A stretch of 64,000 nt of DNA. It comes from Agathobaculum sp. NTUH-O15-33. Its GTDB lineage: Bacteria > Bacillota > Clostridia > Oscillospirales > Butyricicoccaceae. The notes beneath the pieces are model-generated. The model was not told the origin of the DNA, ran no database searches, and saw only the letters and a program-made list of their open reading frames with translations. Position numbers and translations under genes: made by a program. Below are positions 31,987-41,527 of the stretch, piece by piece. Each line of letters begins with the position of its first letter. Within the stretch, counting starts at the first letter, position 1. Location: contig NZ_CP136187.1 of assembly GCF_033193315.1 (NCBI RefSeq), forward strand, positions 558,001-622,000. The letters are read 5' to 3'.

Positions 31987-33861
31987 ATGCGGACACGGTC
32001 GATTCGCGGCTATCTGATGCAGTCCCATCTGCGTATCTCGGCTATTTTGATCGCCGCTATTTTCGTGCTTTCCATTTCGGCCATGTTCCTTACCGTGCAT
32101 TTACAAAGCGCGGGCCACGCGGCCGAAAATGCAGAGGTGCTGCGCCGGTCCGTCGAACGCTTTTGGGAAGCGTATGAACAGCAGGGCAAAACGCTAAACC
32201 GCAGCCAAAGCATCCGCATCTATTTGGCCTATGCCGCGCAGGGCGGCATGGAGGATGCGGAAACCGCGCCGCCCGAGCTGCCCGGCGGCGTGGCGCTCTA
32301 TGATCTTGGTCGGCAGATCTACCCCACGACCCGCTATCCGGCCGCGCTGCCCGAAACCGCGCAGACGCGGCAAACCTTCGTGCATACCCTTTCAGAAACA
32401 CAGATCGGTTACTTTACGCCGTTTTATAATTTTACAGGAAGCGAGGTGCTGGGCTACCTCTGCTTTCCTGTTCCGCTCGAAAGCCTGAGCCGTTCCGTGC
32501 GGCAGGCCATGCCCGAAACGGTGGGCTATCAGGTGTGCGACAGCGAGGGCCGGGTGCTGCTTGACGTGCAGCGGGGCTACCGCTATGTGCGTGAAGCGGC
32601 GCATGATACGCAGGGGACGGCCATGCCGTGCACCGCGTCGGTCGATATGGAAAGCGGCTACCAGTCGGTTCTGTTGTTGCTGCTGTGCCTGATCCCGATC
32701 AGCGTTTTTGTTTTCGCCGTCAGCGCGGTATTTTCCCGGCGCATCGCGGGGCGGCTGATCCAGCCGATCAACTCGCTCATCGCATCGATCAAGCGCAATG
32801 AGATGGGCGATCTGGGATATGTCAGCATTTATGAATCCGAATTAGAGGAAATCGACCTATTGTCCCGTTCGTACCAGTCGCTCATGGCGCGCATCGGCGA
32901 ATTGATGGATAAAAACCAAAAGGAAAATTTGCTGCGCATCGAATCCGAACTCGATGTGCTGCAAGAAAAGATTAATCCGCACTTTTTGTTTAACACGCTG
33001 GAACTGATCAGCAGCCAAGCCATTTTGGAGGACGCCGATCAAACCGCCGTGCTGACGCAAAAGCTGGGCACGTTATTTCGCTATAACCTGCGCGCGCCCG
33101 ATGTCATACCGCTAAAGCGCGAGCTGCAATATGCCAAAGACTATCTGTACCTACAAAACGTGCGCTTTAACCACTTGATCCGCTGCGCATACCGGGTGGA
33201 CGACCGGTTGCTCCGGCAGCCGGTGCCTAAGCTGACGCTGCAGCCGCTGCTGGAAAACTGCTTTCAGCATGGCTTCGCGGACAGTTCAAACCAACCGCAT
33301 CAAATTGACCTGACCATTTGCGCGCAGGCGGAGCTGCTGCGTATATGGATCGACGACGACGGCGCGGGCATGCCCCCTGAACAGCTTGCGCAGCTGGAAG
33401 CCGCGCTGCGGCAGGACGCGGAGAATTTCGCGCATTTCATTCAGCGGCGAGAGCATATCGGCTTGCGCAATGTACACGCGAGGCTTTGCTTGCAATACCA
33501 TATCGGCAAAGCGATTTGGCTGTCGCGCAGCCCGCTTGGCGGCGTGCGGGTGGAGATATGCATCCCGCGCATGGAGGAGGAAAAAAGGAGGGGATGGCCC
33601 GTGCTGCGTGTGATCGTGGTGGACGACAATGATTTGATACGCAAAAGCATTATCAAGCGCGTGGATTGGGAAGGGCTGGGCCTTGTCTGCGTCGGCGAAG
33701 CCGCGGACGGGCACCGGGCTTATGAACTGATCGAGGAGCTGGAAGCCCTCTATTGTCATTACCGATGTAAAAATGCCGATCGCGGATGGATTTTATACCA
33801 TCGGGCGCTGTCACAACAACTTTCCGGAAGTGCAGTTTATCATCATCAGCGGCTACGATGA
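31987..33861 (+). CDS. YesM-type sensor histidine kinase, frame runs on into the response regulator
   Basis: TM segment at residues 15 to 38, an extracytoplasmic domain to about 220, a second TM, HAMP (RRIAGRLIQPINSLIASIKRN), then the His-kinase motif NPHFLFNTLELISSQ, the HATPase N-box LQPLLENCFQHGFAD and G-box DDDGAGMPPEQ. The kinase should end near residue 530, but no stop occurs. The frame continues through an A6 run (33581 to 33586) into the receiver domain and ends at 33861 after a frameshift. With one A fewer the kinase would stop near 33612. Confidence 0.85.
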   Translation: MRTRSIRGYLMQSHLRISAILIAAIFVLSISAMFLTVHLQSAGHAAENAEVLRRSVERFWEAYEQQGKTLNRSQSIRIYLAYAAQGGMEDAETAPPELPGGVALYDLGRQIYPTTRYPAALPETAQTRQTFVHTLSETQIGYFTPFYNFTGSEVLGYLCFPVPLESLSRSVRQAMPETVGYQVCDSEGRVLLDVQRGYRYVREAAHDTQGTAMPCTASVDMESGYQSVLLLLLCLIPISVFVFAVSAVFSRRIAGRLIQPINSLIASIKRNEMGDLGYVSIYESELEEIDLLSRSYQSLMARIGELMDKNQKENLLRIESELDVLQEKINPHFLFNTLELISSQAILEDADQTAVLTQKLGTLFRYNLRAPDVIPLKRELQYAKDYLYLQNVRFNHLIRCAYRVDDRLLRQPVPKLTLQPLLENCFQHGFADSSNQPHQIDLTICAQAELLRIWIDDDGAGMPPEQLAQLEAALRQDAENFAHFIQRREHIGLRNVHARLCLQYHIGKAIWLSRSPLGGVRVEICIPRMEEEKRRGWPVLRVIVVDDNDLIRKSIIKRVDWEGLGLVCVGEAADGHRAYELIEELEALYCHYRCKNADRGWILYHRALSQQLSGSAVYHHQRLR

Positions 33862-35185
33862 TTTTGTCTACGTCAAGCAGGCGATTCAGCTCAACGTGGT
33901 CAATTACATATTAAAGCCCATTGATTCGGACGAGCTGACCGAAACCCTGAAAAAAGCGCGCGATCAAGTATACCAATACCGGCGCGACCGGCAGGAACGG
34001 CAGCAAACACAGGTATACCGCAGGCATTATCAGGAGCAGCGGGTCGCAAACCTGTTCCAAAGGTTTTTTACCTATAAAATTGATTATATGGACCTGCAAG
34101 AGCAGCTTGATCAGGCTGGCTATCCGCTGCGCAATCCCTGCTGCGCCTGTGTGTGCATCAATTTTTGCGCGCCCGGCGGAGACAGCGCGCACACCCTTGC
34201 CACCGCCGCGACCGCGCAGCTTGAACAGGCGCTGGAAGCGCTATATCTTTTTAGCACCTGCAAGCTGCTGCATGTGTATAAAAATATCTATGCCGCGGTG
34301 TGTACCTACCGGGAGCGCGCCCCGCTTTCAGCGGCCGTGCGGGAAAAGACGTATCAGGCCATCGCGCAGGGGTTTCGGCTGGACGGGGAAACCAAGCTAT
34401 GGCTTTCGTGGAGCGATACGTTGGAATGCGCGCAGCTGACGCAGGCGTATCAGCAGTGCTTGCAGCGGATGTTCAACCGCTTTACACAAACGGAGCAAAC
34501 GGTGTTCGTCGGCCCGGCGCAGGGCGGGGCGAGCGTTGCGGGAGCCCTGACGCCGTTGCTTGACCGGCTGGAAATCGCGCTCGATCTGCATTTGAAGGGC
34601 GAGGGAAAAGCTGCGGTCCGCCAAATCGTCGCGCAAACCGCGCAGTCCCCGCGGCTGATCTTAGAGTATTTGCCGCGCGTTTTTCTCATGCTGGATGGAA
34701 AGGTGGACAACCGCTTATCGATTCGGGAATTTGATCCCTCGCTGCAAAAATACCATCTGCTTCGGTTTTATGATCTCCCCCAGATGGAAGAAACGCTATG
34801 CCGGCTTGTGGACAGCATTGTTTACCCGGCGGAAACGATCGATATCGGCGCTCAGGTGATCGCCTATATCGACAGATCCTTCACGCAGCAGCTGACGCTG
34901 CGCGAGCTGGGCGATCTGTTCCATGTCAACCATATTTATCTGGGGCAGCTCGTCAAGAAAAAGACGGGGATGCTGTTTAACGCTTACCTAAGCAGGCTGC
35001 GGTTGGAGCGAGCCAAGGAACTGATCGAGGCCGATCCCTCCATTGTGCTCAAGGACCTCTCCTACTCGCTCGGCTTTGCGGATTCGCACTATTTCACCAA
35101 GGTGTTCAAGCAAAACGTCGGTCTGACGCCAACCGAATACCGCGACCAAATGCTGCAAAACCATAGCCGTAAAGGGTGTGAATAA
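33601..35185 (+). pseudogene. AraC/YesN-type response regulator broken by a +1 frameshift
   Basis: GTG at 33601 is 7 bases after AAGGAGGGG. The receiver starts LRVIVVDDNDLIRKSI and reads correctly to EELE. At 33745 one extra base shifts the frame; after it the sequence continues as PSIVITDVKMPIADGF with phosphoacceptor Asp and later the Lys in ILKPI. The C-terminus is a two-HTH AraC domain (LTLRELGDLFHVNHIYLGQLV, LKDLSYSLGFADSHYFTKVFK). It would act with the kinase upstream. Removing one base restores a full 528-residue regulator, so this is a recent mutation or a sequencing error. Confidence 0.85.
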
Positions 35186-35221
35186 AGTTTCCGCAATGGA
35201 GAACAGAAATGTTCTCATACA

Positions 35222-35257
35222 CAAAAGCGCTCCTGCTTGCAGGGGCGCTTTTCTTTT
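35222..35257 (+). terminator. Terminator after response regulator
   Basis: AAAAGCGC-T-CCTGC pairs with GCAGG-G-GCGCTTTT, followed by CTTTT. Confidence 0.85.
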
Positions 35258-35320
35258 GCGGGATTCCATGTTATGGGATACCTTTGTGTGAAATGTGAAC
35301 AAATATATTCTGAATTTTTT

Positions 35321-35489
35321 TCCTAACAGGAAAAACAATAGGAGGTATTCAATAAATAAACTTGTAATGATTAGTGCAATTAACTAAAAAAATAAGAACA
35401 GTTTAAAATAAACTTGTGGTAAATATAAAAATATGCTATATTGTGAGTAAGTAAAATATCCTGATAGGAAATATAATATCCTTGCAGGA
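35321..35489. promoter_or_regulatory. Promoter and three TCCT-N3-AGGA palindromes upstream of the glycyl radical operon
   Basis: A promoter TTGTGG, 17 bases, TATATT lies at 35414 to 35442. TCCT-N3-AGGA palindromes occur at 35321, 35459 and 35479; the last two are exactly 20 bases apart and just downstream of the expected start. This pattern fits a dimeric regulator. The rest of the gene-free stretch 35258 to 35573 is AT-rich leader. Confidence 0.6.
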
Positions 35490-35573
35490 AAAACGGCTGG
35501 ACAGAAAAGATGATTTTGTTTGGCCGCGCACGTTTACACCATCCAACACCGATCACATAAGGAGGGACTAATC

Positions 35574-37955
35574 ATGGCGCAAAAGTCTTACATGGAACGC
35601 GTGGAGCGGCTCAAGAGCCGCGTCTTAAACACACGGCCGGAAATGGATCTGGAAAACGCGGTGCTGCTCACACGCGGTTTTCAGGAATCCGAAGGAGAAC
35701 CGCTGGTCGTGCAGAAAGCCTATGCATTCCGCAAGCAATGCATGGAAAAAACGGTTAAGATATGGGACGATGAACTGATCGTGGGCAACTCCGGCAGCAA
35801 GCAGCGCGGCGGACTGCTGTGCGCGGACACTTGCTGGTCCGTGCTGGACGATGAACTGGACACCATCAGCACGCGGGAATACGATCCGTTTTACCTGACC
35901 GACAAGGACCGCAAAGACTTTTTAGAGATCGTCCGCCCTTATTGGAAGGGGCGATCCACCTATGAAAAATGGCTGGTGCAAATTCCGGAGGAAACCAAAA
36001 TACTGCGCGATTGCGGCGTGCTGTATATCAACCGCAAGGCGGTGCGCGGCTGGGGCGAAACGACCGCGGGCTACGCAACGATCATCAATGAAGGCATCGA
36101 AGGGCTGCTGAAAAAGATCGAGGAGGTCCGCTCCACGCTGGACATCACAAAGCCCGGACACTATGAAAAAATGACCTACCTGCGTGCTCTTTCCATCAGC
36201 GCGGAAGGCATCGTCCTGTTGGCAAAGCGCTACGCGGCGGAAGCGCGCCATCTGGCCGAAGCGGAGCAGGACGCGAAACGCAAGACGGAGCTTTTAGACA
36301 TAGCCGCCGTTTGCGAGCGCGTGCCCGAAAAACCGGCCGGCACCTTCCGCGAGGCGATGCAGTCCTTTTACTTTTACCAAACCTGTATCATCATGGAGCA
36401 AAACGCAGCCAGTTACAACCCGGGCCGCATGGATCAATACCTATATCCCTTCTACAAGGCGGATCTGGAGGCCGGGCGCATCACAGAGGACGAGGCGCAA
36501 GAGCTGCTGGACTGCCTTTGGGTCAAGTTCAGCGAACCCTGCCTGTTTCAAGATGCGGTGACCGCCAAATTCTCCGCCGGTTATCCGATGTTCCAAAACC
36601 TCTGCGTGGGCGGCGTCGACCGGCGCGGCATGGACGCGGTGAACGATCTGTCCTACATGATCTTGCAGGCTACCATGGATGTGCAGCTTTATCAGCCGTC
36701 CCTGTCGGTGCGGTACAATATGGCGCGCAATCCGAACAAGTTCCTGAAAAAGGTGGTGGAGGTGCTCAAGCTGGGCACCGGTTTCCCGGCGTTCCACTGC
36801 GACGAGGTCGGCATCTCCATGATGCTGAACAAGGGCATCCCGCTGCCGGAAGCGTACGAATGGAACCCTTGCGGCTGTGTCGAGACCAACCTGTCGGGCA
36901 AGCAGCGGTGCTACACTTCCTACGCGGACTACAATATGGGTTCCGCGGTGGAGTTCGCGCTGCTCAACGGCCGCAGCCGCAAGTACGACCGGCAGGCATC
37001 CGTTCCAACCGGCGACGCGCTGCAATTTAAAAGCTATGAGCAGTTCCTCAAGGCGGTCAAAGCGCAGCTAGCCTATGAGATCAAAGCGGTCGTGGCTGGC
37101 AACCACGTTTGCGACGATATCTGCCTTGAGCGCGTGTGTCCCGCCCTTTCGCTCTCGTTTGCGGAGTGCATTGAAAACGCAAAGGATTATGCGTGGGGCG
37201 GCGCGAAGTATAACCTCGGTAACGGCATCGACGCAATCGGTGTTGCCGATCTGGTCAACAGCGTTTACGCAGTCAAAAAGCTGGTTTTTGACGACAAGAG
37301 CGTTTCCATGCAGCGTTTGTTGGACTCGCTGGCAGCCGATTTCGTCGGCTACGAGGATGTGCAGCAGCTCTGTCTCGCCGCGCCCAAGTACGGCAACGAC
37401 GATGAAGAGGTCAATGCGCTCACGGCCGATCTGTTCACGTTTGTGGCGGACTATATCGAAGAATTTGAAAGCCGGTTCGGCCGCATGACTTCCGGCATCC
37501 TGCCGGTCTCGGGCAATACCCCCTTTGGGCTGGAGGTGGGCGCGCTGCCCTCTGGCCGCAACGCCTTCAAGCCGCTGGCCGACGGCGTCAGCCCCACCGG
37601 CGGCACCGATATGGAGGGCATGGGCGCGATCCTAAAGACCGTGTCCTATATCCCGCACGCGCGCTTCTCGCAGGGCACACTGCTCAACCTGAAACTCGAC
37701 CCGTCGTTCAACAAGGGCGCGGGCTCGACCGAGGCGCTGATGAGCTTCCTCAAGACCATGTGTACGCTCGGCGTGTTCCACGTGCAATTCAATGTGATCG
37801 ATAAAGAGACGCTGCTCAAGGCGCAGGAGCATCCGGAGGATTATAAGGGCCTGCTGATCCGTGTGGCGGGCTACACCGCGTATTTCACCGAACTCGGTAA
37901 AGAGGTGCAGGATGATATCATCTCCCGTACATCCCACACCTCGGTATGCTGCTAG
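35574..37955 (+). CDS. Glycyl radical enzyme (pyruvate formate-lyase-like), substrate unassigned, 793 aa
   Basis: Ten-strand barrel enzyme with the catalytic cysteine and base in NPCGCVETN (C435, E437) and the C-terminal radical loop RVAGYTAYF (G766). The length and motifs fit the CutC/HypD/IslA branch, not true pyruvate formate-lyase. The residue after GCVE is Thr, not the Pro I expect in choline lyase, and there are no microcompartment genes. The operon partner is a BCCT carrier, so a quaternary amine or a taurine- or isethionate-like zwitterion is a reasonable guess. ATG after AAGGAGGGACTAATC. Confidence 0.9.
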   Translation: MAQKSYMERVERLKSRVLNTRPEMDLENAVLLTRGFQESEGEPLVVQKAYAFRKQCMEKTVKIWDDELIVGNSGSKQRGGLLCADTCWSVLDDELDTISTREYDPFYLTDKDRKDFLEIVRPYWKGRSTYEKWLVQIPEETKILRDCGVLYINRKAVRGWGETTAGYATIINEGIEGLLKKIEEVRSTLDITKPGHYEKMTYLRALSISAEGIVLLAKRYAAEARHLAEAEQDAKRKTELLDIAAVCERVPEKPAGTFREAMQSFYFYQTCIIMEQNAASYNPGRMDQYLYPFYKADLEAGRITEDEAQELLDCLWVKFSEPCLFQDAVTAKFSAGYPMFQNLCVGGVDRRGMDAVNDLSYMILQATMDVQLYQPSLSVRYNMARNPNKFLKKVVEVLKLGTGFPAFHCDEVGISMMLNKGIPLPEAYEWNPCGCVETNLSGKQRCYTSYADYNMGSAVEFALLNGRSRKYDRQASVPTGDALQFKSYEQFLKAVKAQLAYEIKAVVAGNHVCDDICLERVCPALSLSFAECIENAKDYAWGGAKYNLGNGIDAIGVADLVNSVYAVKKLVFDDKSVSMQRLLDSLAADFVGYEDVQQLCLAAPKYGNDDEEVNALTADLFTFVADYIEEFESRFGRMTSGILPVSGNTPFGLEVGALPSGRNAFKPLADGVSPTGGTDMEGMGAILKTVSYIPHARFSQGTLLNLKLDPSFNKGAGSTEALMSFLKTMCTLGVFHVQFNVIDKETLLKAQEHPEDYKGLLIRVAGYTAYFTELGKEVQDDIISRTSHTSVCC

Positions 37956-38035
37956 GGCGTTAACTGGAAACGGATGCCACGGCGCGGGCGTTTCATGGTT
38001 CGCGTTGCGGTCTTGTAAAAAAGGAGGGCAACCAC

Positions 38036-39607
38036 ATGAAAAAGGAAGGGAAAAAGCGCGGGCTACTCGGCACGGTCGAGCCTATTGTATTCTTCCCTGC
38101 ATTCATTGTCATGGTAGGCGTCACGATCATCGGTATCTTTAACTACGAAGCGCTGCTGTCCGGCCTGCTCACAGTTTACCAGTGGGCGACGACAAACTTC
38201 GGTTGGACCTATGCGGTGATTACGGTGATCAATCTGGTCATCTGTCTGATTTTGTTCGTTCATCCGGTCGGCAAAATCCGTCTGGGCGGTAAGGATGCGA
38301 AACCGGAACTGAGCGGCTTTGCATGGTTCGCCATCACGCTGACCAGCACCATCGGTATCTCGCTGATCATGTGGGGCAGCGTGGAACCCATCGTACACTT
38401 TACCAATCCCCCGGCCTTTGCCGGCGTGGCTCCGTACTCCGAGGGCGCCGCGACCTTTGCGCTCAGCACGGGCTATATCCACTGGTCATTCAACCAATAC
38501 GCGCTTTACACCTTCGCGGCGGTAGCGGTGGCGATCGCGCACTTTAACCATAAGCAGCCGCTTAGCGTCGGCGCGGGCATGTACTTTGCAACCGGCGGCA
38601 ATAAACTGGCGGGCAAAATCGCGGACGCTTTGTGCTTGGTCGTGATTGTCGGCGGTATCGCCACCTCACTCGGCATCGGCATCACGCAGCTTTCCACCGG
38701 TCTGAATTACTCCTTTGGTCTGGAACGGACCGATCTGCTGAATTTGGTGGTAGCGGCGGCGCTTGTCATCACATACAGCGCGGCGAGCGTTTCCGGTATC
38801 AAACGCGGCATTTCCTTTGTCAGCAATGTGAATGTTTGGATTTTCTTTGGCCTGCTGCTGTTCGTTCTGTTTGTTGGGCCCACGCTGTTTATCAACAAAC
38901 TGGGCCTGCAATCGCTCGGCGACTTTTTGGACAGCGGCATCAGGCGCACGCTGATGCTGGGCCCCATTACGGAGGACCCGTGGCATGATAACTGGACGCT
39001 CAACTTCTTTATCGCCAACGCGGCGTACGCGCCGCTGATGGGCGTGTTCCTCGCCAAGCTGGGCAAGGGCCGCACGGTGCGTCAGTTCGTCGGCGTCAAC
39101 CTCGGCATATGCTCCATTTTCAATATTGTTTGGTTCAACATCTTTGGCGGCGCTTCCATCTATTCTCAGATACATGGGCTGGATCTCGCGGGCATCATGG
39201 AAGCGGAGGGCTTGCAGAGCGCCGCGTTCGCGTTCTTCGCTTCGCTGCCGCTGGGCAAGATCATCGTGCCGATTTTCACGATCGCGATTTTCCTCTCATT
39301 CGTTACCATGGCGGAATCCATGTGCACGTCCATGTCCGCGCTCAGCATGCGCGGCGGTCTGGCGGCGAATGAGGATGAGCCCAACAATGCCTTGAAGCTG
39401 GTTTGGGGCGTGTTTGTGGGCGTGCTGGCCTATTTCCTGCTCGGGCTGATGGGCGTGGACGTGATCAAGTATACTTACATGGTATTTGGGTTCCCAATCT
39501 TTATTGTCATGGGCATCACGATCTATTCGCTTTGCAAGTATATGTTCTTCCCGAATTTTCAGCTGCTCGCGACACTCAAGGGAATGTTCCGGAAGAAGGA
39601 GCCTTGA
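38036..39607 (+). CDS. BCCT-family transporter, 523 aa
   Basis: Twelve membrane segments and the BCCT hallmark TSTIGISLIMWGSVEPIVHFTNPP plus the aromatic stretch STGYIHWSFNQYALYTFAAVAV. The family carries betaine, choline, carnitine and related zwitterions by ion coupling or exchange. It has no long C-terminal osmosensory tail. It lies between the glycyl radical enzyme and its activase, so it should import that enzyme's substrate. RBS AAAAAAGGAGGGC. Confidence 0.92.
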   Translation: MKKEGKKRGLLGTVEPIVFFPAFIVMVGVTIIGIFNYEALLSGLLTVYQWATTNFGWTYAVITVINLVICLILFVHPVGKIRLGGKDAKPELSGFAWFAITLTSTIGISLIMWGSVEPIVHFTNPPAFAGVAPYSEGAATFALSTGYIHWSFNQYALYTFAAVAVAIAHFNHKQPLSVGAGMYFATGGNKLAGKIADALCLVVIVGGIATSLGIGITQLSTGLNYSFGLERTDLLNLVVAAALVITYSAASVSGIKRGISFVSNVNVWIFFGLLLFVLFVGPTLFINKLGLQSLGDFLDSGIRRTLMLGPITEDPWHDNWTLNFFIANAAYAPLMGVFLAKLGKGRTVRQFVGVNLGICSIFNIVWFNIFGGASIYSQIHGLDLAGIMEAEGLQSAAFAFFASLPLGKIIVPIFTIAIFLSFVTMAESMCTSMSALSMRGGLAANEDEPNNALKLVWGVFVGVLAYFLLGLMGVDVIKYTYMVFGFPIFIVMGITIYSLCKYMFFPNFQLLATLKGMFRKKEP

Positions 39608-39650
39608 ACGGCAGTGTCCAAACGGCGTAAGGTGCAGAAAGGTGTAAGAC

Positions 39651-40625
39651 ATGGATAGGACCGCACCGATCCTCAGGATCGAAAAAATTTCTTTGCAGGA
39701 CGGCGCCGGGCTGCGAACGGTAGTGTTTTTCAAGGGCTGTCCGCTGCGCTGCGCATGGTGCTCCACGCCGGAGTCGCAGGATGCGCGGCCGGAGCGCTAC
39801 TATCAACAGGGCAAATGCACGCTGTGCGAACGCTGCGTGCAGGCTTGCCCCGCACAGGCGCTGTCCATACCGGCGGGCGGCGGGGCGATCGTCTGGGACA
39901 CGGAAAAATGTACGCGCTGCTTCCGGTGCGTCGCTGCCTGTCCGGCGAAAGCGACCCAGATTTACGGCGTCAACATGACGGTAAAGGACGTAATGCGGCA
40001 CATCCACCGGGATGAGGTGTTCTACTTCCACTCGGGCGGCGGCGTCACGCTGAGCGGCGGCGACGTGCTTTGTTACCCCGAATTTGCCAGAGACCTGCTG
40101 GCTGAATGCAAGGCGGCGGCCATTCATACCGCGGCGGAACTGACGATGTATGGAGATTACAAAAGGATCGCCATGCTGTTCCCACTGTTGGATAGCGCCC
40201 TGATTGACTTAAAGCTGATGGATGCGGAGCAGCACCGGCGGTGGACGGAAAAGGACAACGAGGGGATTCTGGCCAATATTCGCAGGGCGAGCGGGGATTT
40301 CGGCACGGTACCCATGCATATGCGGGTGCCGCTGATCGAGGGCGTCAATGACGACGAGGAAAACTTGACGCAGACCGCGGCGTTCTGCGCCGAACTGCCG
40401 AGCTGCGAAACGCTGGAATTTCTGCCGTACCATCGGCTGGGGCAGGAGACCTACCGGTACCTTGGCCGCACCTATACCTTGCACGACCTGCCGGCCATGA
40501 CGCCGCAGGCGGCGCAGGAAAGAATCGCCTGCCTGACCGGACGGACATGGCCGTTTCAAATCAAGATTTCCGGCGAGCCGGCGGGGAAAGCGGCCGCGCC
40601 ACCCATTCCCGCCGCGCCCGGCTAA
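39651..40625 (+). CDS. Glycyl radical enzyme activating enzyme (radical SAM), 324 aa
   Basis: Radical SAM motif CPLRCAWC near residue 30 binds the SAM cluster. Two ferredoxin-type sets follow (CTLCERCVQACP and CTRCFRCVAACP), the insert typical of activases for non-PFL glycyl radical enzymes. The SAM-binding GGG motif is present as HSGGGVTLSGGD. It installs the glycyl radical on the enzyme encoded at 35574. The last 15 residues are an Ala/Pro tail. Confidence 0.94.
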   Translation: MDRTAPILRIEKISLQDGAGLRTVVFFKGCPLRCAWCSTPESQDARPERYYQQGKCTLCERCVQACPAQALSIPAGGGAIVWDTEKCTRCFRCVAACPAKATQIYGVNMTVKDVMRHIHRDEVFYFHSGGGVTLSGGDVLCYPEFARDLLAECKAAAIHTAAELTMYGDYKRIAMLFPLLDSALIDLKLMDAEQHRRWTEKDNEGILANIRRASGDFGTVPMHMRVPLIEGVNDDEENLTQTAAFCAELPSCETLEFLPYHRLGQETYRYLGRTYTLHDLPAMTPQAAQERIACLTGRTWPFQIKISGEPAGKAAAPPIPAAPG

Positions 40626-40632
40626 TGGCAAA

Positions 40633-40664
40633 AGCAAGGCCGCCACGTTTGTGGCGGCCTTGCT
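40633..40664. terminator. Bidirectional terminator between activase and XRE-cupin gene
   Basis: AGCAAGGCCGCCAC pairs perfectly with GTGGCGGCCTTGCT around GTTT. Confidence 0.8.
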
Positions 40665-40676
40665 CGATGGTGAAAT

Positions 40677-41276
40677 TTATGTTGTTTTGGGTGCGTTCGG
40701 GTCCTCATATATTTCCACCCAACTGCTGATACATGCTTCCGGCGATGTGTTGACGACCGTGTGCGGCGTTTGCGCGCGGATCATGATGCAGTCGCCTTCG
40801 ACCAGATCGTACTTGGTGCCGTCCCCCAGCTCGACCGACATCGTGCCCTTGGATATGATGCCAAACTCATCGTAGCTATGGATCGAGTTATAATGCTCGT
40901 TTGCGCCGCCGCTTAGCGTCATGATATTGATTTTAAAATGCGGACTGCCCTCGTACACGGCTTCAAAACGCATCATGTCCGAAAAGTTGTAGATTAGGCA
41001 GCGTTCGTTGCCGCGCAAAACATAGGAGGAATGATCGTTGGCGGTGCTGAGCAGTTCGTCGCTGGTCTTGGTCGCCATCAGCTCATTCGCCGTGATCCCG
41101 AGCGCATAGCATATTTTCTGAATATTGTTGATGGACGGGTTGCCCACTCCGTTTTCAATTTTACTCAGAAATCCCGCAGAAAGTCCGGTTAGCTCGGACA
41201 GGGCCTGCAGCGTCATTTTTTTCTTTTGGCGACACATCCGCAAATGCATCCCTCTGCTTTTTTGCTCCGCGTTCAT
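40677..41276 (-). CDS. XRE-cupin transcription regulator, 199 aa
   Basis: N-terminal HTH (MTLQALSELTGLSAGFLSKIENGVGNPSINNIQKICYALGI) and C-terminal cupin (GGANEHYNSIHSYDEFGIISKGTMSVELGDGTKYDLVEGDCIMI), the PuuR-like layout that senses a small molecule. The ATG at 41276 has AGGTG 8 bases upstream. It converges on the glycyl radical operon and is the best candidate for its local regulator. Confidence 0.9.
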   Translation of the reverse strand: MNAEQKSRGMHLRMCRQKKKMTLQALSELTGLSAGFLSKIENGVGNPSINNIQKICYALGITANELMATKTSDELLSTANDHSSYVLRGNERCLIYNFSDMMRFEAVYEGSPHFKINIMTLSGGANEHYNSIHSYDEFGIISKGTMSVELGDGTKYDLVEGDCIMIRAQTPHTVVNTSPEACISSWVEIYEDPNAPKTT

Positions 41277-41354
41277 CTGTTTCACACCTGCTTATCTCAA
41301 TCTTCAGCAACGCTTAGGCCGTGAAAAGTCCGGCGCCGCACGCTCATGTATCAC

Positions 41355-41391
41355 ATTATACCGTATTTACGGCTTTCTGACAATCAGAAAG
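41355..41391 (-). promoter_or_regulatory. Promoter of the XRE-cupin gene with overlapping palindrome
   Basis: On the minus strand TTGTCA (41383 to 41378), 17 bases, TATAAT (41360 to 41355). The 19-base palindrome CTTTCTGACAATCAGAAAG (41373 to 41391) covers the -35 box, a typical autoregulatory operator. Confidence 0.75.
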
Positions 41392-41527
41392 TACGGAGGC
41401 CGCATCTTTCATTCCCGGCCTTGGCCGGCGGAGCGATAGGGGATGGATAAGGCTTGTAACCCTCAATAAATGTGCTATACTTTTGAATAAGATGCGGATG
41501 CATTATTTTAATGGGAGGCGGAAATCC

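Noticed and set aside
35574..37955. Choline TMA-lyase (CutC) call for the glycyl radical enzyme
   Set aside because: No microcompartment genes, and Thr instead of Pro after GCVE; the BCCT carrier alone is not enough to assign choline.
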